Shown: positions 44,040 to 56,024, numbered from the stretch's first letter. The stretch: DNA of 64,000 nucleotides from Penium margaritaceum (GCA_023375785.1 SZWC01001510.1:122180-186179); one strand, 5' to 3'. Notes: generated by a model from the letters alone, not told the origin. Made by a program: numbers and translations.

Positions 44040-45660
44040 TCACTCATCTTCCGCTGCGTCCTCCAGCCCATCATAGCTCGTCATCCCAAGTCCGGCCACG
44101 CTCATAGCGTGCCGGTCCGCGGGTTGCGCCTTAGTCAAGCAATCCGCAAGCATGTTGTGCGTGCTGTAGTGCTGCAATGCTCCAGCACCACCTGCCCCTT
44201 CTCGACCATATCCCGTGCGTAGTGATAACGCACGTCGATGTCCTTTGTCCTCCTGTGCTGTGTCGGGTTGTTGGTCAGCGAGATGGAGCCGGTGTTGTTG
44301 TCTTGCACCACTGTAGGCTCCAGCTGCGGCACGTCCAACTCCCCTAGTAACCTGCGGAGCCACACCGCCTCCTTGACCGCCTCGGCCAGCGCAATGTACC
44401 CTGCTTCCACTGTGGAGGTGGCGACGCAGTCTTGCTTCCTGCTACACCACGAGACCGCTCACCAGCGAGGAAGAACACGTAGCCGGATGTGGACTTCCGC
44501 TTGTCCACATCCCCAACGTAGTCTACGTCCGTGTAGCAGACCATACGCAAAGGGTCCGCCTGCCCTTTGCCGTCGAACCTCAGGCGCGCGTGCCACGTCG
44601 CCTGTAGGTAGCGGAGGATGCACTTGACCACTTGCCAGTGTAGTGGCCCTGGATCAACCACATACCTGCTCACTTGGCCCACCGCGTAGGCCAGGTCCGG
44701 TCGAGTTGCCACCATGGCGTACATGAGGCTGTCCACCGCCGATTGGTACGGCACCCCTGCCATATCCTCCCGCTCTTCATTTTCTTGCGACACCATTACC
44801 GCACTAAGTTCACAGGTCGTGGAGACAGGACTGCATACTTGTTTGCAGTCCTCCATGCCGTACCGCTTCAGCACCTCGGCCACGTATTTGGCCTACCCCA
44901 GCTCAAGCGTGCGCGCCCTCCGGTTTCACGTCATGCTCACCCCGAGCTAGAACTCCAGCTCCCCCATGTCCGACATCTCGAACGTGCTGCTCAGCTGCTC
45001 TTTCAACTGCTGTAGACTTGGCAGGTCTAAGGAGCACAAGATCAGATCATCCACGTAGAGTGTGACAATCTGATGGAGCTTCTTGCTGCGCCGCACGTAC
45101 ACACTGTGATCCGCCTCACAACGCTTGAAGCCGAGTTGTACCATAAAGCTGTCCATCTGTTGGTACCAGCATCGGGGCGATTGTTTTAGCCCATACAAGG
45201 ACTTCTGCAGCTTGCATACCTTGCCCTCCGGCGCCTCCACCCCCTCCAGCACCTCCATGTAGATTTCTTTGTCGATGATGCTGTTGAGGAATGGCGTCTT
45301 TACGTCCATTTGGTGGAGCTCCATGTCCTTCGCGGCTGCCACCGCAAGGATCACTCAGATGCTTGTGAACTTGGCGACGGGGGCAAACGTCTCATCGTAG
45401 TGCTCGGCCTTACGCTGTGCGTACCCCTTCGCCACGAGTCGCGTCTTGTACTTGTCAACCATACCTTCCTTTGTGAACTTGGTCTTGAAGACCCATTTGG
45501 AGCCGATTACCTTGGCGTCTTTCGCCTTGTCAACCAGCTGCCACGTGTCATTTTCAGCAATGGACGCCAACTCCGACTTGATGGCGGCGTCCCACTGCTT
45601 TCCCTCAGGCTGCGCAAGTGCTTCTTGCACGGTCGTCGGCTCCGTTGATGCAGCCAGCAT
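44040..45660 (-). pseudogene. Element M RT and RNase H (frameshifted)
   Basis: RT reads from 45660 (AQPEGKQWDAAIKSELASI) through VIGSKWVFKTKF and a stop near 45356, then MELHQMDVKTPFLNS, LYGLKQSPRCWYQQMDSFM and LYVDDLILCSL near 45040-45070, so the YVDD motif is intact. RNase H starts near 44880 (YGMEDCKQV) and includes CYTDVDYVGDVDKRKSTSGY. Indels near 44440 and 44160 then move AGYIALAEAV, RRTKDIDVRYHYARD and the C-terminus into other frames. Confidence 0.86.
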
Positions 45661-47435
45661 GCACCGCGTGATGCCGATCCATCGACCAGTGCCTGCGTCG
45701 AAATGCTTTCCCGCTCTCCGCTACCTTCCTCTGCGGCGCGGCAGTCTTGGCGACGTCTTGACGCTTTGCTACGATCCTTTTGACTCAGCCTGCTCTGATG
45801 AATCACCTACCAGATGGCTTCTAAAGGATTCCTTTCGCTCTGGTGAACCATCAACCGGACGGGCGGCACGTCTGGAGGATTATTCTCCGACGCCCGACGT
45901 AAACCCCGCCGAGAGTACGCGCTTTGGCACCAGCGGTGCATCCTTTGATGAATCATTCCGCCGGATCTCTAGCCCAGCTGCATCGTCGTTGGAATCCTCT
46001 GCGTCGGCTGCTGCACCTGCTACATCGCCGTGCTCCGACGCTACATCATTGACCTCCGCGTCCGCCGGCTCCTCCTCATAGTCAAGGAACTGGAACTACT
46101 CCCCCTGTTTTGGAGTGTTCCCGACGCTCATGTTGTTACTACTACTGTTGAAGCTTTGCTGCTCGTCGAACTCCACGTCACGGCTGCAAATGATCTCTTG
46201 AGTGCGCGGGTCCCAAAGCCGATATGCCTTTTGCATGCTCTCATAATCGAGGAACAAGCACGGCTTCGCCAGCGGTTCTAGCTTGTTGTCGTCTCGTTGC
46301 GCCGCCTGCACCATCGCGTGCACCTTGCACCCAAACACCTTCAATTGCGCCACGTTTGGCTTGCGCCTGCTCCAAACCTCCTACGGCGTCTTCCAGCCGC
46401 CCTTACCCTTCAGCGCCGCTGTTGGGATGAGGTTGATGGTGTAGCCTGCTGTGTGCACAGCCTCCGTCCAGAACCCTCGCCGCAACCTCGCATCCATAAG
46501 CATGGTCCGCACCATGTTGAGTAGTGTCCGGTTCGCCCGCTCAGCGACTCCGTTGGACTGTGGCGAGTATGGCGTAGTGGGTTCCCACTTGATGCCCTGT
46601 TGCTTCATCCACCCGCTGCAGCCCACGTACTCTCCGCCATCGTCGCTTCGTAGCACTTTGACCTTCCGGCCAGTTTGCCTCTCCACCGCTGCGACGTACT
46701 CCTTCAGCCGGTCCAAGACCTCACCCTTTTGCTTCATGAAATAGACGCAGAGTTTTCTACTCCAGTCGTCAATGAAGGTGACGAAGTATCCAAAACCGTC
46801 GTTTGACGGCGTTTTGAACGGTCCGCATTCGTCGCTGTGTACGACCTCAGCAGGTCTTTTACGCGAGCCTCATTCTCGTTGAACGGCTTGCACCGCGCCT
46901 TGCCGAAAATGCAAGGCTCGCACTTTTTGTGCGCTACTGCATCTAGTGCCGTGTCTGTAGCGTGTATGACAAGAGCGCGTACCATGTCGCACTTTGCCAT
47001 CTCCTTAACGGTTGCGGGCGCCGAATGCCCCAATCGTCGGTGCCAGAGCTCCAGATCAGCGCTTCCTCCCTTGGCCATGTTGACGACGCGCTCTTGCAAA
47101 TCTGTTGCCTCAGATGCCGTAAGGACCACCTTGGTCTCCAGGATGAAGAGACTGTCCTCGTGCTTCGCCTCCAGCATGACTTCGTTGTCGCCGTCGATGT
47201 CCACCACTACGCCTTTCCAATAGAAGAGTACCTCATATCCCTTGTGAGTCAAGCGGCTAACACTCAGGATGTCAGCCAGGCTGGGGACGTGCTGCACATC
47301 ACGGATTGTGCACAGCTCCTTCTTACTGCCCACCACGACTTCCACCTCCACGTCGCCTTGGCCGGCCGTCGGCTCGACTTTGTTGTTCACGACCACCATC
47401 GACTTGGAGGACTTCTCATAGGTGACGAACCCCAC
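45661..47435 (-). pseudogene. Element M protease, GAG-pre-integrase and integrase
   Basis: The protease near 47475-47420 begins CLDSGAKEHTQ (DSGA intact), followed by WHRRLGHSAPATV and CEPC. A frameshift near 46860 breaks the first integrase motif. The core continues 46737-46381 with RSDDGGEYVGC and NGVAERANR, and the tail (VGCKVHAMV, LFLDYESMQKAYRL) reads to about 46096. The linker to RT (45661-46090) has stops and an acidic, Ser-rich composition. Confidence 0.85.
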
Positions 47436-48226
47436 CTTCTCGACTTGGGTGTGCTCCTTGGCCCCGGAATCCAGGCACCGCCTATTGGCCTTCTTGAGGA
47501 AGTGATTCTTGTTTCCGTTGAGGAGCGACCGGCCCTTGTTGTTTTTGCCGCCGGTCTTTCCGCCATTTCCTCGGCTTTCGCTTCCGCTGCCGCGCGTTTT
47601 GGTGAAAAGGGCAGATGAGGAAGACGAGAACTCTCAGTAGCTCCGTCGCTATGCCTCGTTGCGGATGTACCCTACGACCGCGCCATAGGTGAGCTTGTCC
47701 TTCGACCATCCTCCAAGGACGGCGATGAGTGGGCCTCAACTGTCAGGTAGGGCCATGAGGAGGGTCATCGCCTGCAGCTGCGTGTCGATCTTCCACCCCA
47801 CATCATTGCATTGCGAGGTGAGCGACTCGATCTGGTGCATGGCGAAGATGACATCATCTCCCTCCTTGATTCTCACCGTGAGGAGTCACTTCATCGCAAA
47901 GATTTTGTTCACAAGCGACTTGGATTGGTGGATGGCGCAGAGTTTTTGCCAAGCTTCAGCTGCCAGCTTGCAGCCTTGGAAGTAGTCCCACTACGACTCT
48001 GCTGTCCCGGACACCAGGAGCATGAGGGCCTTGGTGTTCTTCTTTTCGAAGACTTGTTTCTCTGCGTCCGTAATAGTCGCCTTTGTGAGCACCTCCTTTC
48101 CCAACATGACATCCAGCAGCCCCTTATACGAGAGGTGTAGCTCAAACTGCCACCTCCATAGCCCAAAGCCCGGGCTGCGCACATACTTCTGAATGGGCTA
48201 TGTCTCCTTCTGCGCCATGTGCGCAG
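47436..48226 (-). pseudogene. Element M gag without a zinc knuckle
   Basis: The probable start is ATG 48226 (MAQKET), followed by a TAG and then RSPGFGLWRWQFELHLSYKG, LLDVMLGKEV and TAESWDYFQGCKLAAEAWQ-type blocks interrupted by TAG (near 47995) and TGA (near 47888). The C-terminus runs through a Gly/Lys/Asn-rich stretch straight into the protease DSGA motif with no CX2CX4HX4C anywhere. All other gags in this window carry one or its remnant. Confidence 0.8.
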
Positions 48227-48322
48227 TTGCTTCTCCGACGAGTTCTCAGAACTTCACGGCGACGTCCAAGATGACGATCCCGTGCGTTGCGGAAGACATG
48301 AATGTTAAAGGTGTTCAGACAC

Positions 48323-48337
48323 GTGGGTCCATAACCC
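48323..48337 (-). promoter_or_regulatory. Primer-binding site of M: anticodon half of initiator tRNA-Met
   Basis: Plus strand GTGGGTCCATAACCC, 2 nt from the LTR, matches the initiator tRNA-Met anticodon stem-loop in 14 of 15 positions, in the same placement as in J and O. Confidence 0.78.
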
Positions 48338-48339
48338 TT

Positions 48340-48731
48340 TGTCACAATGGAATCCACGTGATGCGATCCCGACGTTTGTCTGATCCTCTCTATTGGTTCA
48401 CGTCTACTATTTTGGGCAAATCTGAGACTAAGCGTGAGCTTTGTGGTCGGCTCACGCTATTTGAGCAGAAATTTAGAGACAGACAGTTTGTGAAGGGAAT
48501 AACGTTGTTTTGCATTTGTTTTTTAACATGGACATGATCACAATATTTATAGGGTTAGTCATGAGCTTTCCAACGCACCAAACCGCATGCGATTCGGCCA
48601 AACATAGCCCAAGTTATGCCTGCCAAAGCGCATGTCTCACCTACCACAGAAGCCTCATGTCGCCACTCACCGTGGCGCCTTCGTTCACGTGGAAAGCACC
48701 TTTCTCAAGGCGCATATCCCATTGCACATGG
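48340..48731 (-). repeat. 5' LTR of element M, truncated
   Basis: Aligns with the first roughly 400 bases of 43027-43996 (plus-strand order) and stops at CACATGGT. Confidence 0.85.
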
Positions 48732-48875
48732 TGTATGTGCATTTTTGCCAACGACCAAGCAACCCGGGGCTCCAGATGACCTTGAAGAAGCAAAATACAA
48801 AGGGAAGATGCTGTTGTGTGACGATGACGCTGCTTTCCGTGAAGATCGTGACTCAGACGAGTCCGACAAAGAACC
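48732..48875 (+). pseudogene. Gyp-L fragment between M and solo LTR N
   Basis: The plus strand reads LEEAKYKGKMLLCDDDAAF and then an acidic DRDSDESDKEP. No domain is recognised, but the frame is open and it lies between the protease-like part and RT of Gyp-L. Its join to M is irregular. Confidence 0.5.
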
Positions 48876-49646
48876 TGTCAACCTACCTGAGGTGACAGTC
48901 TAGAAAACGGGTTCCAACACAATGGTTCACGCCGACCGCTCTTGATATTGCAACCAAGAGATGATATCACCCTCAGAGCCAAGGTTCCACACTGAAACGT
49001 TCATAGGAATCACTTCCTTGTACAGTGTCCTTAGCACCTCGTCACTTTCGCTCAAGGAGGAAACTCCTGGGGCTTAGACCGACCAATGCTTCTTCAGTAT
49101 CTGCCTCTGGTGGATAACTCTGTGAGGAGTCTCAAAGGTAAGAACTATACTCAATGACAGGCAACTGACAGGTTCTTACAGTCCTAGAGCCAGCCTCTAG
49201 CCTAGGCCCGTAGTGGCTCTTTCGATGAGCCACTTTGGGGGCAATCTGGATTGCATCATCCCCCCTGCCTACATGGCGCTCCCAGTGACCGCCAAGTGGC
49301 ACCAACCACGAGGAAGGACCTTGGAATGTTCTAAGATGTCTCTTAGAACCTTCATGTCCCCCTTTTGGTCATAAAGAATGTTAGTCACCGGGCTGGGATT
49401 TGACCCAGTGACCTCTCCCTCCAGAGACTAACTCCAGAACGTCTTACCCACAAGGAGTTGTCTTAGGTAGTATTTGCTGGCTAAACTATCCAGATTAGAC
49501 CAAGGGGACTTGCTCCAAAGGAGCAGTGCATGCCTTGTCTATCTGGACCAGACTTAGGGGACTTATTCCAAGGGAGCAGTGCATGCTTAGTCCGTCCTGT
49601 GCCTGTCCAGATATCAGTCATGGACAAGGAGCATATCAGGTCAACA
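48876..49646 (-). repeat. Solo LTR N (Cop-III)
   Basis: 771 bp, with termini TGTCAACC and AGGTCAACA on the plus strand. It matches the F LTR in the opposite orientation with no internal element region beside it. The flanks GAACC and GACAC may be a decayed target-site duplication. It probably arose by recombination between the two LTRs of a full element. Confidence 0.85.
49396..49450 (-). promoter_or_regulatory. tRNA-like A-box/B-box module in solo LTR N
   Basis: Minus strand TGGGTAAGACG (49450-49440) fits the A box in 10 of 11 positions and GGGTCAAATCC (49406-49396) fits the B box with one mismatch; the spacing is 33 nt, the same as in the F LTR. Sense orientation. Confidence 0.58.
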
Positions 49647-50101
49647 GACACCATGAGTGATATCTGATGGCTGCGCCTTGATGACGAGCCACCTCCGCGT
49701 CAACCCAAGTCTCTTATTATCACAACGGGTGGTTCCCGAAACTTCAATCTTCAGGTCTATGATTATTGGGACCCTGACCCTGATGTTGGAGCGGGTCTGG
49801 TGGAGGATGAGGAATCCCCACCACTCACGATCCCGTATTTCCAACGATGGGACCACATGCTCCATGAACGTCTGACAGAGGAGCATAGACAAGAATTCAA
49901 GGAGCTTCTCACTTACCACGAAGAGGTATTTGCAAGCAAATCAAATGAGATCGGAGCGATCGACACCGTCCATGTCATAAATACAGGTGACGCGCCTCCG
50001 GACAAAGAAAAAGCTCGTCGCCTGCTCGAAGATGAAAAAGACATCATCAATGAAAGCCTTCGCGAGCTCAAGGAACAAGGTATCATCGTCGAAGTGGAAA
50101 G
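49647..50101 (+). pseudogene. Gyp-L sequence leading into RT
   Basis: The plus strand reads PPPRQPKSLIITTGGSRN, then FQRWDHMLHERLTEEHRQEFKELL and HEEVFASKSNEIG, then the RT entry block LRELKEQGIIVEVES. This is the region just before gypsy RT. Element O starts at 50102; RT resumes at 56802. Confidence 0.8.
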
Positions 50102-50862
50102 TGTCACTCCGCACTTGGCCACGGTCTAGAGTAAACGGCGCCGACAGGCAAACCGCCGATTGCCCTTGGTATTTCAACCAAGGTACATATCACCCACGGA
50201 GTGGTGTTTCCACACTGAAAGGTTCACTTAGCTTGTCCCAACCGTGGCCGGAGAGTGTTCCAAACTCTCACCCAACTGGCAATGCTACACACCAAAGTGT
50301 GTACTTGCCCTTGTTCTTTACCCTCTTTCTTGGTGGCCAACAAGGGATTAGTTTTCTCCCAAGTCTCAAGAGTAAGAGATGATACATAATCACATGCAAA
50401 TGACAGGCCTTATATAGTCTCTGGTCAGTGCTCCCAGTGGCTCCTTGGAGGGGCCTCCCCCCAAGGCCACCCTAGACAGTGTCATCAGCTTTGATGACAT
50501 GGCACCCTCTGTGACCGCCAAGTGGCGCTTGATCCACCTTGGACCTTAGAGGCTTCTAGGAAGCTTCCTTGGCCCTTTTAAATCACAAAGAAAATTTGGT
50601 CCGGGCGGGATTTGACCCGGGACCTCTCGCTTGTGAGACGACGCCTTCACCCACTAGGTTGTAGGAAGTTGTCTTAAGGAGCATGCACCAGGTAGACTAC
50701 CAAGAGTAGACCAAGGGGACTTACTCCACAAGGATGAGCAATGCATGCCTTGTCTCTCTTAGCCTCTCTTGCATGTCGTTGGGGGACTTGCGCTACAAGC
50801 GCAGTGCATACCCAGTCTAAATATTCTGCTGATTGGACTAGGGGCATACACAGAAGATAACA
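50102..50862 (-). repeat. 3' LTR of element O
   Basis: 761 bp; on the plus strand it runs TGTCACTCCG to GATAACA. It contains a tRNA-like module. Confidence 0.92.
50608..50656 (-). promoter_or_regulatory. tRNA-like module in the O 3' LTR
   Basis: The minus-strand B-box-like GGGTCAAATCC is at 50618-50608, and an A-box-like TAGTGGGTGAAGG is near 50656. Both are weaker than in the other LTR of O (56547-56595). Confidence 0.5.
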
Positions 50863-50878
50863 AACTCGCCCTTGCACC
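50863..50878 (-). promoter_or_regulatory. Polypurine tract of element O
   Basis: Minus strand GGTGCAAGGGCGAGTT lies directly against the 3' LTR. Confidence 0.75.
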
Positions 50879-50952
50879 TGCGTCCATCTGCAGCTAGATT
50901 CCTGCTACGGCCATGGGCCTAGCGATGTCTGCCACCTGTGAAGTAGGCCGCC

Positions 50953-52560
50953 TGTTCAGCCCTCGTCTTTAACGCTCACCATCCCGATGCACCGTGCCCC
51001 TGCCATGTGCGGGTCACTGTCCAGCGACTTCGTCAGGACGTCCGCAAGCATTTGCTTGGTCGCGATGTACTGCAGATCCACCACTCCCTTGGCGACGAGG
51101 TCGCGCGCGTAGTGATAGCGGATGTCGATGTGCTTGGTCCGCCTGGAGAGGATGTCCTTGAACACGATGTCTATCGCGCTCTGGTTGTCGAATTGGACGA
51201 CTGTGACCTCCTTCTGTGGTGCGTGCATCTCAGCGAGCAAGCTACGTAGCCACTGCGTCTCCTTGTTCACCTCAGACAGCGCCACGTACTCAGCTTTTGC
51301 GGTTGAGATGGAGACACAGTCTTGCTTGCGGCTGGCCCACGACACAAAGCCGCCATTCACAAGGCACACAACGCCCGAGGTGGACTTCCTATCATCCACG
51401 TTGCCTCCAAAATCTACGTCGGTATAGCACTTGAGGCGCAAAGGGTCTGTTCCTTGAAGGCCGCTGTACTGTAGCCCCATGTGCCGTGTCTTGTTGAGAT
51501 AGCGCAGAATGCGCTTCACGGCCTACCAGTGGAGAGGCCCAGGGTTGGCCACAAACCGACTGACTAGCCCCACAGCAAAGGAGATATCCGGCCGCGTGCC
51601 AACCATGGCATACATGATGCTACCCACCGTAGACTGGTACGGCACATCCTGCATTTCGTGGCGCTCGACTTCCGTGCTGGGGGAGTGGGCAGAGGTGAGA
51701 TTGCACTTCGTGGGGAGAGGAGTGCTGAGGGGTTTGGCGTCTTCCATGCCATAGCACCGAAGCACCTCTGAGATGTACTTCGTCTGGTTGAGCTCGATGG
51801 TGCCTACAGCTCGGTTACGATGTATGGCGATGCCCAAGTAGTACGCGAGCTTGCCCATGTCCTTCATCTGAAACTGCCCATGCAGCTTCTCCTTGAGGGC
51901 CTCGAGGGCCTTCATGGAGGTGGAGGCCAGAATCAGGTCATCCACGTACAGCGCTACCAGCAACAGCCCCTTGTCATCCGCACGCACATACAAGCTAGGG
52001 TCGTTGTGGCAGTGCGAGGAGCCTAGGCCAGCCATGAAGTTGTCCATTTCCTTGTACCAGATCCTTGGGGCCTGTTTCAGCACGTAGAGCGCCTTGATGA
52101 GGCGACACACCTGCCCGGGTTTTGCCTTGACACCCTCGGGCACCTCCATTAGTATCTCCTTGTCAAGCTTCCCATAGAGGAAGGCGGTCTTGACGTCCAT
52201 CTCATGGATTTCCATGTTGCGCGCCGCAGCCACAGCCAGCAAGGTACGGATGGAGGGGAAAGACGCGACAGGAGAGTAGGTCTCGTCGTACTCAGACCCT
52301 GCTCTCTAGGAGAACCCCTTCGCAACGATCCTTGCCTTGTACTTGTCGATGCTGTTGTCTTGCTTGCGTTTGATGTGTAAGACCCACTTCACGCCCACCA
52401 CGTGTGCGTTTGGTGGTCTGTCCACTAGCTCCCACGTTCCGTTCTCTTCGATGGAGGCAAGCTCGCTCTCCATCGCCTCCTTCCACTTAGCGGCGTCCGG
52501 CCACAAGAGAGCCTCGACAATGCTAGCCGGCTCTCCCTGCGCAAGGCACGACCAGCTCAG
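50953..52560 (-). pseudogene. Element O RT and RNase H
   Basis: RT begins near 52506 (DAAKWKEAMESELASIEENG). After one TAG near 52307 it is open through MEIHEMDVKTAFLYGKLD, LKQAPRIWYKEMDNFM and LVALYVDDLILAST (near 51935), with YVDD intact, to MYAMVGTRPDISFAVG. A TAG near 51526 (CAG in relatives) precedes RNase H, which is open 51519-50956: CYTDVDFGGNVDDRKSTSG, STAKAEYVALS, FDNQSAID, RRTKHIDIRYHYARDL and a natural stop after SVKDEG. Two point stops are all that break this block. Confidence 0.9.
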
Positions 52561-52662
52561 GTCAGTCCTCTCGGTCTTCCCTCCGTCATACTACTTTGCA
52601 GACCTTGCTTGGCGCTCACTGCGTCGCAATGGTACTGGTGCTGGCTGCTTGTGCTGCTACCG

Positions 52663-54670
52663 CTAGTGTGCTTCACGAGCAGAGGTCGCTGGGAGGGAAG
52701 AGCCACTGGCCTCCAAGGAGGCCTCGGATGTCTCCGACGCGGTGTCGGATGTCAACTCCGCTTCAGCCTGAGCGGACGCTCTCCCTAAATTGCCAGCCTC
52801 GTTGTCTACGGCCACTGGCGTCCCATGCCAGTTAGCTGGGGGTGTGTCACCCGCCTCCAGCAGCACGATCCACTCTCCCTGTTTTGGAGAGTTCTCTGGG
52901 TCCAGCAGTTCTTCCTTGTCGTGTGACTCTTCCTGGAAGGTCACATCTCTGGAGGTGATGACTCTCCCTGCTGCCTCGTCCCACAGCCTGTACGTCTTGT
53001 GCGCGNNNNNNNNNNNNNNNNNNNNNNNNNNNNNNNNNNNNNNNNNNNNNNNNNNNNNNNNNNNNNNNNNNNNNNNNNNNNNNNNNNNNNNNNNNNNNNN
53101 NNNNNNNNNNNNNNNNNNNNNNGATGTCAACTCCGCTTCAGCCTGAGCGGACGCTCTCCCTAAATTGCCAGCCTCGTTGTCTACGGCCACTGGCGTCCCA
53201 TGCCAGTTAGCTGGGGGTGTGTCACCCGCCTCCAGCAGCACGATCCACTCTCCCTGTTTTGGAGAGTTCTCTGGGTCCAGCAGTTCTTCCTTGTCGTGTG
53301 ACTCTTCCTGGAAGGTCACATCTCTGGAGGTGATGACTCTCCCTGCTGCCTCGTCCCACAGCCTGTACGTCTTGTGCGCGACCTCATAGCCAATCATCAC
53401 GCACTTGCGCACACGTGCATCCAACTTCCCTGCTCCTTGCCCGTCCTGGACTTTGGCCCAGGCCGTGCAGCCGAATGCCTTTAGGTGAGAGGCATCCGGC
53501 TTCTTTCGTGACCACGCCTCCTGCGGCATCATGCATTCTACACTTTTCTCCTTTTCTGTCCCCTTGCTGCGCAGTGCTACAACAAGCATGAGGTTGATGA
53601 GGAAGCATGCGGTGCACGCTCCTTTCGCCCAGAAGCGAGGAGGGAGCTTTGAGTCAAACAGCATGGTTCCCGTCATGGCCAGAATGGTCTGGTTCATGCG
53701 CTTGGCCACGCCGTTGCTTTGCGATGTGTAGGGGGTAGTAGGTTGGTGGACAATGCTGTGTGCCTGAAGCCACGGCTTGCACCCCTCGTACTCTCCGCCG
53801 TTGTCCCTCCGTAGGGCCTTGACCTTCTGGCCGGTTTGTCGCTCCACCATGGGGACAAACTCTTGCAGGCGCTCCAGTACCTCTCCCTTGTTTTTGAGGA
53901 AGTACACCCACACCTTCCGAGATTAATCATCGATGAAGGTGAGGAGGTACTTGGAGCCGCCATTGGACGTGGTGCGCATGGGGCCATACACGTTGCTATG
54001 GACGAGGTCGAGTATGCCCTTTACTCTGCGACCATTTTTGGAGAAGTGTTTCCGCTTTTTCTTGCCTTGCAGGTAAGCCTCACACTCAGCGTTGCATCCA
54101 CCCTTCAGCTCACACCCTTCCAGCCCGCGTACAAGCTTATGCTCTTACATGACCTGTAGGGTGCTGTCGGCCACGTGCCCAAGGCGTCTGTACCACAGCT
54201 TTGTAGTTGCTGCTCCCACGTCTTTTGCCGCCAAAGCAGGCGGCATGGATGGTGTCTTGGCGTTTGGCGAGGGTGTAGCTTCCGCTCCTGCCTCTGCCGC
54301 CCCAGCGTGCCCTTCCGCGCTTTTCGTCTGCAGACGGTAGAGCCCATCCATTTGTGGCACCTTGGCGACAAGGTCTGATGCAGCGTAGGTAATCCTCACG
54401 TCCTTGTTCTTGAGGATGACGGCTTCCTTCTGTGTGAACACCACCGTCATCGCGTGATCCGTAATCCGCGGGACAGAGAGGAGGTTCGCGGCGAAAGTTG
54501 GCATGTAGACGACGTTCTGCAGCCGCAACTCCTTGTCGGCTCCGTTGAGCCACGTGTGCACGACCTTCTCTCCCTCACCAGCCGTGTACTCGATGCCGCC
54601 GTTGGCGCACCGGAACTTGGTCGTGGATGGTGTGAGGGACGAGAAGCCACAGGTCTCGCGAGAGGTGTGG
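52663..54670 (-). pseudogene. Element O protease, GAG-pre-integrase and integrase
   Basis: The protease motif FRLDSGTDYHTS is near 54690-54660 (Asp intact), with YRRLGHVADSTL and a TAA near 54149 in the pre-integrase. Integrase reads LVHSNVYGPMRT (the first Asp of the triad replaced by Asn), RRDNGGEYEGC and NGVAKRMNQT, in which the Glu of the triad (NGVAERAN in other copies) is now Lys. The tail runs FGCTAWAKV to VMIGYEVAHKTYRLWDE and an acidic linker. A TAA near 53926 replaces Tyr in FIDDYSRK. The gap lies in the linker. Confidence 0.87.
52748..53380. repeat. Gap-flanking duplication (probable assembly artefact)
   Basis: 52748-53005 and 53123-53380 appear identical (258 bp), one on each side of 117 Ns (53006-53122), so the linker of O is falsely doubled. 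Confidence 0.87.
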
Positions 54671-55587
54671 TAGTCCGTGCCACTATCGAGCCTGAAGGCT
54701 CCCGGCCGCAGCAGCGCAAAGCCCTTGGGAGGGGCCTTGCTCTCGGCCATCATGCTCGTGGACGTTGAGTCCACCTTCTTACTCATGTTGCTGCTCCCAC
54801 CACCACCTCCATCCTTTGATGCACAACACTCCCGCGCCCAATGCCCCGCCTTGCCACAGTTGTGGCACTTGCCCTTCTTCTTACCGCTCTTCCCGCCGCC
54901 ACTGCCTCTGCTGTTGCCATGAGAGGAGGTGCCTCCCGAGCCACTCGCGTATGCGGCTTTGTTGATGACGCCGTTGTTGCGCCGCATGGCCTTGTTGTGG
55001 ACAAACTCGGAGACACGAGGGTACGTGAACTCCGACTCCTCCCAACCATCCAAGGTGGTGATCATGGGGCTCTAGCTTGGCGGCAAGGCTATGAAGAGAA
55101 TCATGGCTTGCATCTGTTGGTCGAGCTGCCACGACATGGCGTGCGCTTCTTGAAGCAGTCCTTCTAACTACTGGAGGATGTCCGAGATGGACTCCCCCTC
55201 GCCCACCCGCAGCCCAATGAGGCGCTACAGGATGAAGAGTCGATTGGCGAGGGAAGTTGACTGGTACATATTCGTCAGCCTGGTGTAAGCCTCCGCTGCC
55301 GTCGTGCATGCCTCGATGTGGGAGATTAGGGAGGGGCTTATGGACGTGACGAGGAGTACGAGAGCGATGTCATTCCACTCTTGCCACCCTACGTATTCCG
55401 CGCTTGCCTCGTCCTCTTGTGCTACCTCCGTCCCTTTCAGCATGTTGAGGTACCCGGGCACGCGCATCACCACCTCAAACTGCCATTTCCACGTGCCAAA
55501 GGCTTTGCCATCGAAGCGTGCGATGGCGTTGACCGCACCCAACTCGGCGGGCCGTGATGTGACTCGAACGATCTCTTGACCCCCCGG
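54671..55587 (-). pseudogene. Element O gag
   Basis: The start is ATG 55587 (MPGGQEIVRVTSRPAELG), preferred over the in-frame 55617 because the latter adds only a short unconserved leader. It contains GTWKWQFEVVMRVPGYLNML, LLVTSISPSLISHIE and LANRLFIL, then TAG codons near 55233, 55172 and 55074 that divide the middle. The C-terminus has a Gly/Ser/Lys-rich linker and zinc knuckle KCHNCGKAGHWAREC at about 54830-54875. Apart from the three TAGs it is full length. Confidence 0.88.
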
Positions 55588-55617
55588 CATGATTGCGGTG
55601 TGGTAAAGGATGCTCAC

Positions 55618-56024
55618 TTAGTCTCTGCTGTTCTACTTTGTTGAGGCCGATGTAGGCTGATGAGGCTGATGACTGCTACAGATTTTCAAGGTGCAGTCCA
55701 ATGCATACACCTCCAGGCGATGGTCTACTAGCTATTGTGGAGGAAGTGCTCCCACAGACACGGGGTCGTACCCACAAGGGCAGAGCGTAACCCGCTTAGG
55801 ACTCGAGCGTCATACCAACAATGGCAGAGCGTATCCTCGTTCCTTGTCCGTGGAGAGCAAAAGTGGACCACGGGTCAAACCCGCGTCCGGTCTCTCACAA
55901 TGCGTACCTTGGTCTAAGTGGACCGACGATGAAGCAGATGGAGCACTGGTGTCTTGTCTGCTTCGGAGGTACCTCTCACGTGAACTGAGCGGTGGTACAA
56001 AGAACCAAGTTTTTCCCGATCAGT
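55618..56024 (-). other. Untranslated leader of element O
   Basis: About 400 bases between PBS and gag; no gene seen. Confidence 0.7.

Larger units (their letters stand above)
43027..48731 (-). mobile_element. Element M: Cop-V copia, nested in Gyp-L
   Basis: This is minus-strand copia with a complete 3' LTR (43027-43996), polypurine tract, RNase H, RT, integrase, pre-integrase and protease, gag, PBS, and a 5' LTR truncated at 48731. The aligned parts of the LTRs differ at roughly one base in eight or nine by eye, so M is old. Stops are TAG and TGA and there are several frameshifts. No target-site duplication can be checked because one border is lost. Confidence 0.88.
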
